Assembly (NCBI GenBank): GCA_013285685.1
Contig: JABDHD010000041.1
Coordinates: forward strand, 1 to 32,232
Reading direction: 5' to 3'
DNA: 32,232 nt
From: Bacteroidota bacterium
GTDB lineage: Bacteria > Bacteroidota > Bacteroidia > Sphingobacteriales > Sphingobacteriaceae
Shown: positions 15,073 through 21,484 of the stretch, in pieces
Layout: each line of letters begins with the position of its first letter
Numbering within the stretch: position 1 is the stretch's first letter
Made by a program: the position numbers and the translations under genes
Notes under the pieces: generated by a model
Told to the model about the DNA's origin: nothing
The model's input: the letters and a program-made list of their open reading frames with translations, nothing else
Database searches by the model: none

Positions 15073-16491
15073 ATGAAAACTTTTAATACAGCATTTATCA
15101 ATGGCGAACTGGTTACCCCTCACGGGACTACGGTTGTCGACTTGATAAACCCTACCAACAACGAAGTGATTGGCAAGGTTACCATGTGTGACGAGGTTGA
15201 TACGCGCAACGCGATCGCCGCCGCCAATAAAGCGATCAAAACCTGGTCGCAAACTACCAAAGAGGAACGCCTTGGCTATTTACAACGGCTTTATGATGCC
15301 CTGGCCACCCGAATGGACAGGCTGGTCGCCGCTACAACTGAGGAATACGGCGCTCCCGAAGTTCGCTCGAAAGGGTCCAACGAATTGGCCTTAAATATTT
15401 TTCAGCACGTGATTTCGGTCGTAAAGGATTATGAACTTGAAAAAACGCTTGGCTACTCCAGGGTTGTATTCGAGCCGGTGGGCGTAGTCGGAATTTTTAC
15501 GCCCTGGAATTCCAGTGCAGGTTCTATCCATATCAAAATGGCTCCCGCACTGGCTGCAGGTTGTACGGTGGTGATCAAACCGAGCGAGATGAGTGCCATG
15601 CAAACTGAGGTGCTTGTAGAAAGCTATCTCGAAGCCGGGCTTCCGCCGGGAGTAATTAACGTGGTCTGCGGCCTCGGCGAGGTGGTCGGTAAGGAAATGT
15701 CTATAAGCCCTGGTATTCAGCGCTTGTCTTTTACGGGCTCGACAACCATTGGAAAAATGGTAGCAAAGGACGCCATGGATACGGTAAAGCGCGTGGCGCT
15801 TGAACTCAGCGGCAAAAACCCCAATATTATTTTAGATGACGCTGATTTTGAAAAAGCGATCCCCATGGCGGTTGCCGCCTGCTACATGAATAACGGACAG
15901 GCTTGTATTGCAGCTTCCAAATTGCTGGTCCCCAAAGACCGTATTGAAGAGGTAAAGAAACTGGCCAAAGCTGCCGTAGAACAAATGAAGGTCGGTGACC
16001 CGAGAGACAAGGAAGTTGCACTTGGGCCGCTGGCGAGTGTCAAACAATATAACCGGGTACAGGAATATATAAAATCAGGTATGGCTGAAGGGGCAGAACT
16101 TGTAATTGGCGGCGAAGGCCACCCGGCGGGCCTGGAAAAAGGCAACTTTATTAAACCCACTGTTTTTGCCGGCGTTACCCCGGAAATGAGAATATTTAAG
16201 GAAGAGATTTTCGGGCCCGTGCTTTCCATTGTTACCTATGAAACTGAAGAAGAGGCAATCGCCATAGCCAATGATACGGAATACGGCTTGAATTCTTACA
16301 TCAGCTCGGCGAATATTGATCGGGCACAACGTGTTGGCGCTCAAATCAAGGCAGGCAGGGTACTGATTAATTGTGTAGCTCATGATCCGCTTGCTCCGTT
16401 CGGCGGCTTCAAACAATCCGGCTTTGGGCGGGAAGGCGGTATCCTGGGGTTTGAAGAGTATCTTGAACCCAAAGCTTACATTACGCATTAA
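15073..16491 (+). CDS. NAD(P)-dependent aldehyde dehydrogenase
   Basis: A 472-aa aldehyde dehydrogenase superfamily enzyme oxidising an aldehyde to its acid in the cytoplasm. The catalytic set is complete: Asn146 in FTPWN, Glu244 in LELSGKN (general base) and nucleophile Cys278 in NNGQACIAAS. The cofactor-binding segments VVIKPSE (about 166-172) and FTGSTTIGKMV (220-230), and the late motif EEIFGPVL, are intact. The closing GGFKQSGFGREGG is the family's usual C-terminal pattern. Length is normal. The substrate is unknown. An AraC regulator lies two genes downstream on the same strand, which might respond to the same compound, but that link is inferred. Confidence 0.92.
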   Translation: MKTFNTAFINGELVTPHGTTVVDLINPTNNEVIGKVTMCDEVDTRNAIAAANKAIKTWSQTTKEERLGYLQRLYDALATRMDRLVAATTEEYGAPEVRSKGSNELALNIFQHVISVVKDYELEKTLGYSRVVFEPVGVVGIFTPWNSSAGSIHIKMAPALAAGCTVVIKPSEMSAMQTEVLVESYLEAGLPPGVINVVCGLGEVVGKEMSISPGIQRLSFTGSTTIGKMVAKDAMDTVKRVALELSGKNPNIILDDADFEKAIPMAVAACYMNNGQACIAASKLLVPKDRIEEVKKLAKAAVEQMKVGDPRDKEVALGPLASVKQYNRVQEYIKSGMAEGAELVIGGEGHPAGLEKGNFIKPTVFAGVTPEMRIFKEEIFGPVLSIVTYETEEEAIAIANDTEYGLNSYISSANIDRAQRVGAQIKAGRVLINCVAHDPLAPFGGFKQSGFGREGGILGFEEYLEPKAYITH

Positions 16492-16540
16492 TCGGACCAC
16501 CCGGTTTTATCATTCTAAAATTTCTTTTATATAACTAAAG

Positions 16541-16647
16541 ATTTTAACCACAAAGGCCTCAAAGAGGAAGACGCAGAGGTCACAAAGCATTGATAGTTTG
16601 TTATTTTTTTCTCTGTGTCTACTTAGCGGTCTTTGTGGTTAAATTTT
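16541..16647. repeat. Inverted-repeat element with AACCACAAAG ends
   Basis: TTTTAACCACAAAG near 16543 returns as CTTTGTGGTTAAA at 16631-16643, enclosing about 75 bp with further partial complementarity (GACGCAGAGGTCACAAAG against CTCTGTGTCT). It is a short non-coding hairpin element of a kind widespread in bacterial intergenic regions. The longest reading frame of the next gene would start inside it, supporting the later ATG at 16719. Confidence 0.65.
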
Positions 16648-16718
16648 TCTTTTTCACCGGTTATTTTGGCCGAAACATAACGCGTTATTTTAGACTAATC
16701 TTTAAATCCAACAAGAAT

Positions 16719-17213
16719 ATGACTTTTCACACAATTGAATTTATTGCCAATATCGCGCTTGCCATATCGGCTATTATCGGGTTAATATTTGGTATCGTCC
16801 AGGTAAAGTCCGCGGCACGCGACCGCCAGGAAAGGTTAACGCTGGAGGCGTTGCGTAATTTCAATACCCGGGAATTTTCCGAGCTTATGAATTATGTTAC
16901 CTCGCACGATATACCGCCCACCCATAAAGAATGGCAAAAGCTTCCTGCCCACGAAGGGATTATGATTACCCAATTTGCGCAGGAAATGGAATCGCTCGGT
17001 ATTCTTGTGGCTGAACGGCTGATAAATATTGACCTCGTGGACAAAACCATCGGCTCATTGGTTTCAATTACCTGGGATAAGTATAAAACAATGATCCGTG
17101 ATTCGCGGGAGAAACGCCCCGACCCGTTTCTTTGTGAGTATTTTCAATGGCTTGCTGAACGGATATGTACAAGAATGCGTCATGCGCCCCGCAAACCATT
17201 CTATTTAAAATAA
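16719..17213 (+). CDS. Small membrane-anchored protein (DUF4760-like)
   Basis: A 164-aa protein starting at ATG 16719; an upstream in-frame start at 16590 is rejected because it lies inside the AACCACAAAG repeat. One N-terminal transmembrane segment (about 7-29, IEFIANIALAISAIIGLIFG) is followed by a basic stretch (KSAARDRQERL) and a helical cytoplasmic domain. This layout, with RQERL then a helical region including EMESLGILVAERLINIDLVD, resembles DUF4760-type proteins of unknown function; the assignment is tentative. It is 41 bp upstream of the AraC gene. Confidence 0.65.
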   Translation: MTFHTIEFIANIALAISAIIGLIFGIVQVKSAARDRQERLTLEALRNFNTREFSELMNYVTSHDIPPTHKEWQKLPAHEGIMITQFAQEMESLGILVAERLINIDLVDKTIGSLVSITWDKYKTMIRDSREKRPDPFLCEYFQWLAERICTRMRHAPRKPFYLK

Positions 17214-17254
17214 ATTGAAGATTAGTAACTTCGAATTCCGAACATATTAAACAA

Positions 17255-18043
17255 ATGACTAAAAAACCGCCCATACAATATTCGTGTTACTTCTCAAGAA
17301 GCAGCAAAGGCGAGCAGTTTGTTCCGGAGCACACTTTAGTTTATATTATTTCCGGCTCACTGGTGATGACGGACAACAGCCATACGATAAGCTTCAACGC
17401 CGGCGACATCTACTTTTGCCGGCGAAACAATCTTGTAAAATATGCAAAATGCCCCCCGGATGGGGGTGAGTATCAGTCCATATCCATATACTTTGACCAA
17501 CAAACACTTCGAAACATCAGTCTTGAATACGGATATAAAGCAGTACAACATCATGTCACGCCTGCTTTTCAACAGATTTCTTCACCGGAGATTGGTAACT
17601 ATATGCGATCACTTTTGGCCTACGAAACAATTTTGAAGCGTACAGGAACTGATGAATTGCTTTTTGTAAAACAGAAGGAAGCCATTTTGCTTTTGCTGGC
17701 GCTTGTTCCGTCATTTAAAAGTGTTCTCTTTGACTTTTCCGAGCCAGGAAAAATAGACCTGGAAGGGTTTATGGAGAAGAATTATCATTATAATGTGCAA
17801 ATGCAGCGATTTGCTTATCTCACCGGAAGAAGCCTGGCGACATTCAAGCGGGATTTCGAAAAAGTTTTTAATAAACCTCCAAGCCGCTGGCTGCAACAAA
17901 GGAGACTCCAGGAAGCATATTATTTGATAAAGGAACAGGGGAAAACGCCATCTGATGTGTATTTAGGTTTAGGCTTCGAAGACTTGTCACATTTTTCATT
18001 CGTTTTTAAAAAAAATTATGGCGTTGCGCCTTCAAGGTTGTAG
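17255..18043 (+). CDS. AraC family transcriptional regulator
   Basis: A 262-aa DNA-binding regulator. The N-terminal part (about 20-80) looks like a cupin sensor: EHTLVYIISGSLVMTDN and FNAGDIYFCRRNNLVKY. The C-terminal ~95 residues hold the double helix-turn-helix: FAYLTGRSLATFKRDFEKVF for the first helix pair, then PSRWLQQRRLQEAYYLI and VYLGLGFEDLSHFSFVFKKNYGVAPSRL for the second. This is the Bacteroidota ExsA-like type often controlling a nearby metabolic gene. It shares strand with the aldehyde dehydrogenase and the membrane protein, so it may regulate them. Short palindromic repeats follow the stop. Confidence 0.9.
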   Translation: MTKKPPIQYSCYFSRSSKGEQFVPEHTLVYIISGSLVMTDNSHTISFNAGDIYFCRRNNLVKYAKCPPDGGEYQSISIYFDQQTLRNISLEYGYKAVQHHVTPAFQQISSPEIGNYMRSLLAYETILKRTGTDELLFVKQKEAILLLLALVPSFKSVLFDFSEPGKIDLEGFMEKNYHYNVQMQRFAYLTGRSLATFKRDFEKVFNKPPSRWLQQRRLQEAYYLIKEQGKTPSDVYLGLGFEDLSHFSFVFKKNYGVAPSRL

Positions 18044-18055
18044 CCCCTCGCCCGT

Positions 18056-18150
18056 TCAAGCGTCCACGCTGGAATGCCAACCCGGGTAAGCGTCCACGCT
18101 TACATTTAAAAATGATCTTTAAGGAGCTTTCCGGGTGAGCAAAACTCATG
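18056..18150 (+). repeat. Hairpin pair and dispersed repeat (copy 1)
   Basis: AGCGTCCACGCT (18059-18070) and a GTAAGCG/CGCTTAC hairpin around TCCA (18086-18103) are followed by AATGATCTTTAAGGAGCTTT and CAAAACTCATG. The hairpin plus the downstream part recurs, diverged, at 27143-27215. The 352-bp gap 18044-18395 otherwise contains only the next hairpin group and a -7 element. Confidence 0.65.
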
Positions 18151-18228
18151 CGCCAGATCCATACCGGTTGAGGCTATTAGTGACGTGGAAAAATTTCGGG
18201 AAACATTATTTAACCCGTAAGCGGGGGC

Positions 18229-18279
18229 GTGAGCGTAGACGCTCACATTTGAATGGGTTTAGGCGTGGACGCTTAAACC
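18229..18279. repeat. Two AGCG/CGCT-family hairpins
   Basis: GTGAGCG/CGCTCAC arms around TAGA (18229-18246), then GGTTTAGGCG/CGCTTAAACC arms with one G-U pair around TGGA (18256-18279). They share the core and loop type with other hairpins in the window but have different outer arms. Confidence 0.65.
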
Positions 18280-18372
18280 GGCGGAGTCCGGCGGAGGTAT
18301 GCTTATTATTTTATTGTGTGCTAAGCGCAGGGAATAATTCGGCTGTTAGTCCTTTTGAATAGCAAAAAAACC

Positions 18373-18380
18373 TAAATTTG
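18373..18380 (+). promoter_or_regulatory. -7 element for the DUF2165 gene
   Basis: TAAATTTG matches TAnnTTTG, 15 bp before the ATG at 18396. A TTTTG lies upstream at 18353-18357 with a shorter-than-usual spacer. The TTG start of the longer frame (18378) overlaps this element, favouring the ATG. Confidence 0.4.
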
Positions 18381-18395
18381 GTTCTCCGTCAAAAA

Positions 18396-18911
18396 ATGCC
18401 ATCCGTACAACTACTATTCAGAATTTGCAAGGCTTTGTTTGTAAGCGCTATCGCACTAATGGCCTTGTTAATTACATTTGGTAATATTAGCGACTACTAC
18501 ACCAATTATCACTTTGTGGAGCACGTTTTGAAAATGGATAGCGTATTCCCGGACAGTAATGTGCACTACCGGCACATCAGCAGCCCCCTTTTATACCATG
18601 CCGGATACGTTTTTATCATCTGCCTGGAAGCTGCTATGGCTTTTTGTTGTGCCAGGGGAGGGTGGCTGCTGTTTAAAAACCTGCGCTCGGAATCGGCTGT
18701 TTTCCATTCATCCAAAAACTGGGCAGTTGCGGGGATAGGTATTGGTATCGCGATATGGTTTTTGGGCTTCGAAGTGATTGGCGGTGAATGGTTTTCTATG
18801 TGGCAGAGCAATACCTGGAATGGGCTGGATGCTGCTGACCGGGTTGTATGCGTTTTGCTGCTGGTATTGGTGACGCTGCACTTGAAGGATGAAGAGCTGA
18901 GTATCAAATAA
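18396..18911 (+). CDS. DUF2165 family membrane protein
   Basis: A 171-aa small integral membrane protein with about four helices (roughly 6-28, 66-90, 105-128 and 145-163). Strong DUF2165 signatures are present: FGNISDYYTNYHFVEHVLKMD, FPDSNVHYRHISSP, and GGEWFSMWQSNTWNGLDAADR. The family has no assigned biochemical role. ATG 18396 is preferred over TTG 18378 (six codons earlier), which overlaps the -7 element. It follows the repeat-rich spacer after the AraC gene and probably forms its own transcript. Confidence 0.85.
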   Translation: MPSVQLLFRICKALFVSAIALMALLITFGNISDYYTNYHFVEHVLKMDSVFPDSNVHYRHISSPLLYHAGYVFIICLEAAMAFCCARGGWLLFKNLRSESAVFHSSKNWAVAGIGIGIAIWFLGFEVIGGEWFSMWQSNTWNGLDAADRVVCVLLLVLVTLHLKDEELSIK

Positions 18912-19193
18912 CCGCGCCGGTTGCCACCGCCATCACCCAATAATTTTCAATTGAGCATTCGCGTTGCAATACCAATATTCATGTGCCGAGTTGAGAAGCT
19001 ACGGACAGCGGGATGGAAATTAAAACAACAGCGACCCAACCAACGCATAATGATCAGGCTGGAATGCTATTCCAGGTAATACAATACCCGCTATCCATAG
19101 ATTTATGCTATTCGGTTGTTCATCAGTTATTTGCGAGTAAAACAGGCAGCCTTTTCTTTACAGTCCGCAGACAAATTCCGGCCTGTTTTACCG

Positions 19194-19201
19194 TATATTT
19201 G
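19194..19201 (+). promoter_or_regulatory. -7 element for the sigma factor gene
   Basis: TATATTTG matches TAnnTTTG, 73 bp upstream of the ATG at 19275. The 363-bp gap 18912-19274 shows nothing else I can interpret. Confidence 0.4.
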
Positions 19202-19274
19202 CACATTGAAATTCTGCGGCGTTTCGAGCTGCACTTTCACCCGATCAAAATCAAAGAAAGGTTTATTTAACCGT

Positions 19275-20135
19275 ATGAGACAACTTAAAATAAGTCAGTC
19301 TATCACTAACCGTGAGTCTGCTTCATTACAGCAATACCTCTCCGACGTCGCCAAAATCCCGATGGTGACCGCCGAAGAAGAAGTGATCCTGACACAAAAA
19401 ATAAAACAAGGCGACCAGGCAGCATTAGAACGGCTGACCAGCGCCAATTTACGCTTCGTGGTTTCCGTAGCCAAACAATACGAAAGCTCAGGCCTTACGC
19501 TCGGCGACCTGATCAATGAGGGCAACCTTGGCCTCATCAAGGCGGCAAAACGTTTTGACGAAACCAAGGGCTTCAAATTTATTTCGTATGCGGTATGGTG
19601 GATACGCCAGTCCATCCTGCAGGCCATTACCGACCATGCGCGTATCGTGCGGTTGCCGGCCAATAAGGTAGGCGACCTAAGCAAGATAAGCAAAACCTCA
19701 TCCCTGCTGGAGCAGCACCTGGAGCGGATACCCACGCCCGAAGAAGTGGCGGAAAGTATGGGCGTGCCGGCCGAAAAGGTTAGCACTGCGCTGGCGAGTG
19801 CAGGCAGGGCGGTGTCTGTTGATGCGCCTTTTTCTGATGAAGCAGAAAATACCCTGCTGGACGTATTGCCGAATACCATAGCCGCCGCCGATAGCGGTGT
19901 GCTTGCAGAATCATTAAGTACCGAAGTATCCAACGGCCTGCGCATGCTCGACCAAAGGGACCAGGACATTGTAAAATCTTTCTTCGGCTTAGGAACCGGG
20001 CAGGCGCTGAGCCTGGACGAGATCGGTGATAAATATCACCTTACCAGGGAACGGGTGAGGCAGATCAAAGACAAGGCCCTGGCGAGATTAAGGAACAATA
20101 AGCCGCTGGTGAAGGAGTTGCAGGCGTACTTGTGA
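19275..20135 (+). CDS. RpoD-like sigma-70 factor (probable paralogue of the primary sigma)
   Basis: A 286-aa RNA polymerase sigma factor. The true start is MRQLKIS at 19275, as in Bacteroidota RpoD proteins; 53 in-frame upstream codons lack family similarity. Regions in order: 1.2 (SLQQYLSDVAKIPMVTAEEE), 2.1-2.4 (LRFVVSVAKQYESSGLTLGDLINEGNLGLIKAAKRFDE, then FISYAVWWIRQSILQAI), 3 (RIVRLPANKVGDLSKISK through PTPEEVAESMGVPAEKV) and 4 (LDEIGDKYHLTRERVRQIKDKALARL). Several positions differ from the usual primary factor as I remember it: ITDHARIVRLPANK where LAEQSRIVRLPLNK is typical, and SFFGLGTGQALSLDEIG. A second, RpoD-like factor is therefore likelier than the housekeeping one. Confidence 0.85.
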   Translation: MRQLKISQSITNRESASLQQYLSDVAKIPMVTAEEEVILTQKIKQGDQAALERLTSANLRFVVSVAKQYESSGLTLGDLINEGNLGLIKAAKRFDETKGFKFISYAVWWIRQSILQAITDHARIVRLPANKVGDLSKISKTSSLLEQHLERIPTPEEVAESMGVPAEKVSTALASAGRAVSVDAPFSDEAENTLLDVLPNTIAAADSGVLAESLSTEVSNGLRMLDQRDQDIVKSFFGLGTGQALSLDEIGDKYHLTRERVRQIKDKALARLRNNKPLVKELQAYL

Positions 20136-20174
20136 GGGTGGGACTTTAAGTTTATCTGCAAAAACCAGGCAGAA

Positions 20175-20323
20175 CGTCATGGCGAGGAACGAAGCCACCT
20201 CTACACATGCTAATCAATAGACCTATTATCTCCGGTTGACTTGTCAGCCGCACGCCGGGCATTAATGCATGGCGTTTCGTTGAATGTCCTAGGTAGGGGG
20301 TTGCTTCGTTCCTCGCAATGACG
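20175..20323 (+). repeat. 147-bp inverted-repeat element, copy C
   Basis: 149 bp, bounded by CGTCATGGCGAGGAACGAAG and its near complement. The interior contains CACATGCTAATCAA, GTCAGCCGCACGCC and GGGCATTAATGCATGGCGTT, in the same orientation as copy B. It lies between the convergent sigma factor and hicB genes, the same kind of position as copy A. Confidence 0.85.
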
Positions 20324-20411
20324 AGTCGGTGAGTCTCATTCTGCCGAAAATATTTTGAGGGTAAATTTAAATCTGCAACAGAGCTTGGGGGGCGAAATAA
20401 AACTTACCTAC

Positions 20412-20801
20412 CTAAACCGCTTGTATTATTTGATTGTCGTTATCAATAAGCCGGTTAACCTCATCAGGCCTTTGCAGGGTAAAAGCAAGCACGGTTTTCA
20501 CAAATTCGTTTAAAGTGATATTGTGAACAGCCGCAAATAACGATGCCTCCTTATGCAGCGTAACCGGCACCCGGACATTAAATGTTCCTTTATAGGTCTT
20601 TTCGGGGGCCTTTCCAATCTCCAGGCAAGTTTCCAGGTAATCTTCAACGGCATCTTTAAATGCTTTCTTTAGTTCTTTTACCGATGAGCCCTCAAAACTA
20701 ACTAAATCATTTATGCCGAGTATTTTTCCATAAAATACCTCATCACCGGCGCTAAAATGTACCGAAGCGTAATAACTTTTGTATTGTAGGATGTCATTCA
20801 T
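20412..20801 (-). CDS. hicB: HicB family antitoxin
   Basis: A 129-aa antitoxin of a type II HicAB module; it binds the HicA toxin and usually its own operator. The N-terminal half is the RNase-H-like HicB fold (YYASVHFSAGDEVFYGKILGINDLVSFEGSSVKELKKAFKDAVEDYLETC). The C-terminal part (KGTFNVRVPVTLHKEASLFAAVHNITLNEFVKTVL) is a ribbon-helix-helix DNA-binding domain of the CopG type. Its start overlaps the end of hicA by 8 bp (20794-20801), so the two are translated in tandem from one message. Toxin-first order is common for hicAB. Confidence 0.92.
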   Translation of the reverse strand: MNDILQYKSYYASVHFSAGDEVFYGKILGINDLVSFEGSSVKELKKAFKDAVEDYLETCLEIGKAPEKTYKGTFNVRVPVTLHKEASLFAAVHNITLNEFVKTVLAFTLQRPDEVNRLIDNDNQIIQAV

Positions 20802-21057
20802 CTTTAATATGTCCTTTTGCTTTTAATTCTGCAATCACCTCGCGAAGTGCATAACTTTTTACAATGTTACCCGGATGTGGTTTATGCAGCGTAATGATGT
20901 TCTTCTTCTCATCGGCAAATCTCCTTCTCGATCCACCAGTTTTTCCGCCCTTTACTTCCTCGTATTCAAATGAGTTTAAAACTTTAATTAATTCTTCCCA
21001 GGTAAAGTCTTTGGGAACTGTCAGTAGTCGGGCAACTAATTTTTCGTGGCGTGACAT
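20794..21057 (-). CDS. hicA: HicA family toxin
   Basis: An 87-aa toxin with a double-stranded-RNA-binding-like fold that cleaves mRNA. It has the N-terminal helix KLVARLLTVPKDFTWEELIKVLNSFEYEEV, the GGKTGGSRRRF strand (37-47), then IITLHKPHPGNIVKSYALREVIAEL. In many HicA proteins a conserved His lies in a GSHH motif; here that site reads GSRR, while LHKPHPG supplies two histidines (58 and 61). This matches a HicA sub-type and may still be active. It is the first gene of the operon, with a leader of roughly 105 nt from the predicted start of transcription. Confidence 0.9.
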   Translation of the reverse strand: MSRHEKLVARLLTVPKDFTWEELIKVLNSFEYEEVKGGKTGGSRRRFADEKKNIITLHKPHPGNIVKSYALREVIAELKAKGHIKDE

Positions 21058-21143
21058 GTGTAATTGTCTTTAATTTTTCAATTCGATTTATCATAAACAA
21101 TTATCCTTTCTTCTTTTCAAACTCGTTAACGGATAAGTAAAAG

Positions 21144-21221
21144 GTTCATCTTTTATTGATGAACGGTATGCAAATATACTACAGGCCCGTTAAAATTGCA
21201 ACTAAAAGTTAGTCGCAATTT
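21144..21221 (-). promoter_or_regulatory. hicAB promoter and candidate operators
   Basis: On the minus strand TTG (21199-21201), a 20-bp spacer and TATATTTG (21171-21178) form one of the best promoters in the window. Two inverted repeats frame it: AAATTGCAACTAA (21193-21205) with TTAGTCGCAATTT (21209-21221), 12 of 13 matching, covers the -33 element, and GTTCATC/GATGAAC (21144-21164) sits at the expected transcription start. Either is a plausible site for autoregulation by the HicB ribbon-helix-helix domain. Confidence 0.6.
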
Positions 21222-21260
21222 AAAATTAATGTTCAGCCGGGAAAATGCCCGGAGCTTTGC

Positions 21261-21403
21261 GGCAACCTGCCAGCGGAGCACGAGTCGCCTCTGCGCTTTT
21301 GTCCATTTCGTCAGACTCGCGCTTGAAGGCGGGGCAACCTGTCCGCGGAGCACGAGTGGCTTTTGCGCTGCAGGCCCTGTCATCAGACTCGCGCTTGAAG
21401 AGG
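21261..21403. repeat. 72-bp tandem duplication
   Basis: Two diverged units begin at 21261 and 21333 (GGCAACCTG). GCGGAGCACGAGT and TCAGACTCGCGCTTGAAG recur exactly 72 bp apart. An open frame runs through both units on each strand, but it resembles no family and is not called as a gene. The remaining 81 bp up to the Hsp70 stop show nothing definite, and no clear terminator for that operon was found. Confidence 0.7.
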
Positions 21404-21484
21404 GAAAATATAGGCTAAAAACCGCGTTTTCTACCCGATCCGCGGCCAGGTTTGGTCATCAAGTTTAGCCGCAGCGATCCACAA

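Noticed and set aside
15073..18043. A single operon of aldehyde dehydrogenase, membrane protein and AraC regulator
   Set aside because: A 227-bp gap with an inverted-repeat element separates the dehydrogenase from the next gene, so cotranscription is not supported; only a regulatory link is possible.
19116..19274. 53-residue N-terminal extension of the sigma factor
   Set aside because: Family members start at MRQLKIS, and the extension would be translated through the predicted -7 element.
21196..21468. 90-codon frame through the 72-bp tandem repeat
   Set aside because: Open because the repeat period is a multiple of three; composition is unlike neighbouring genes and it overlaps the hicAB promoter region.
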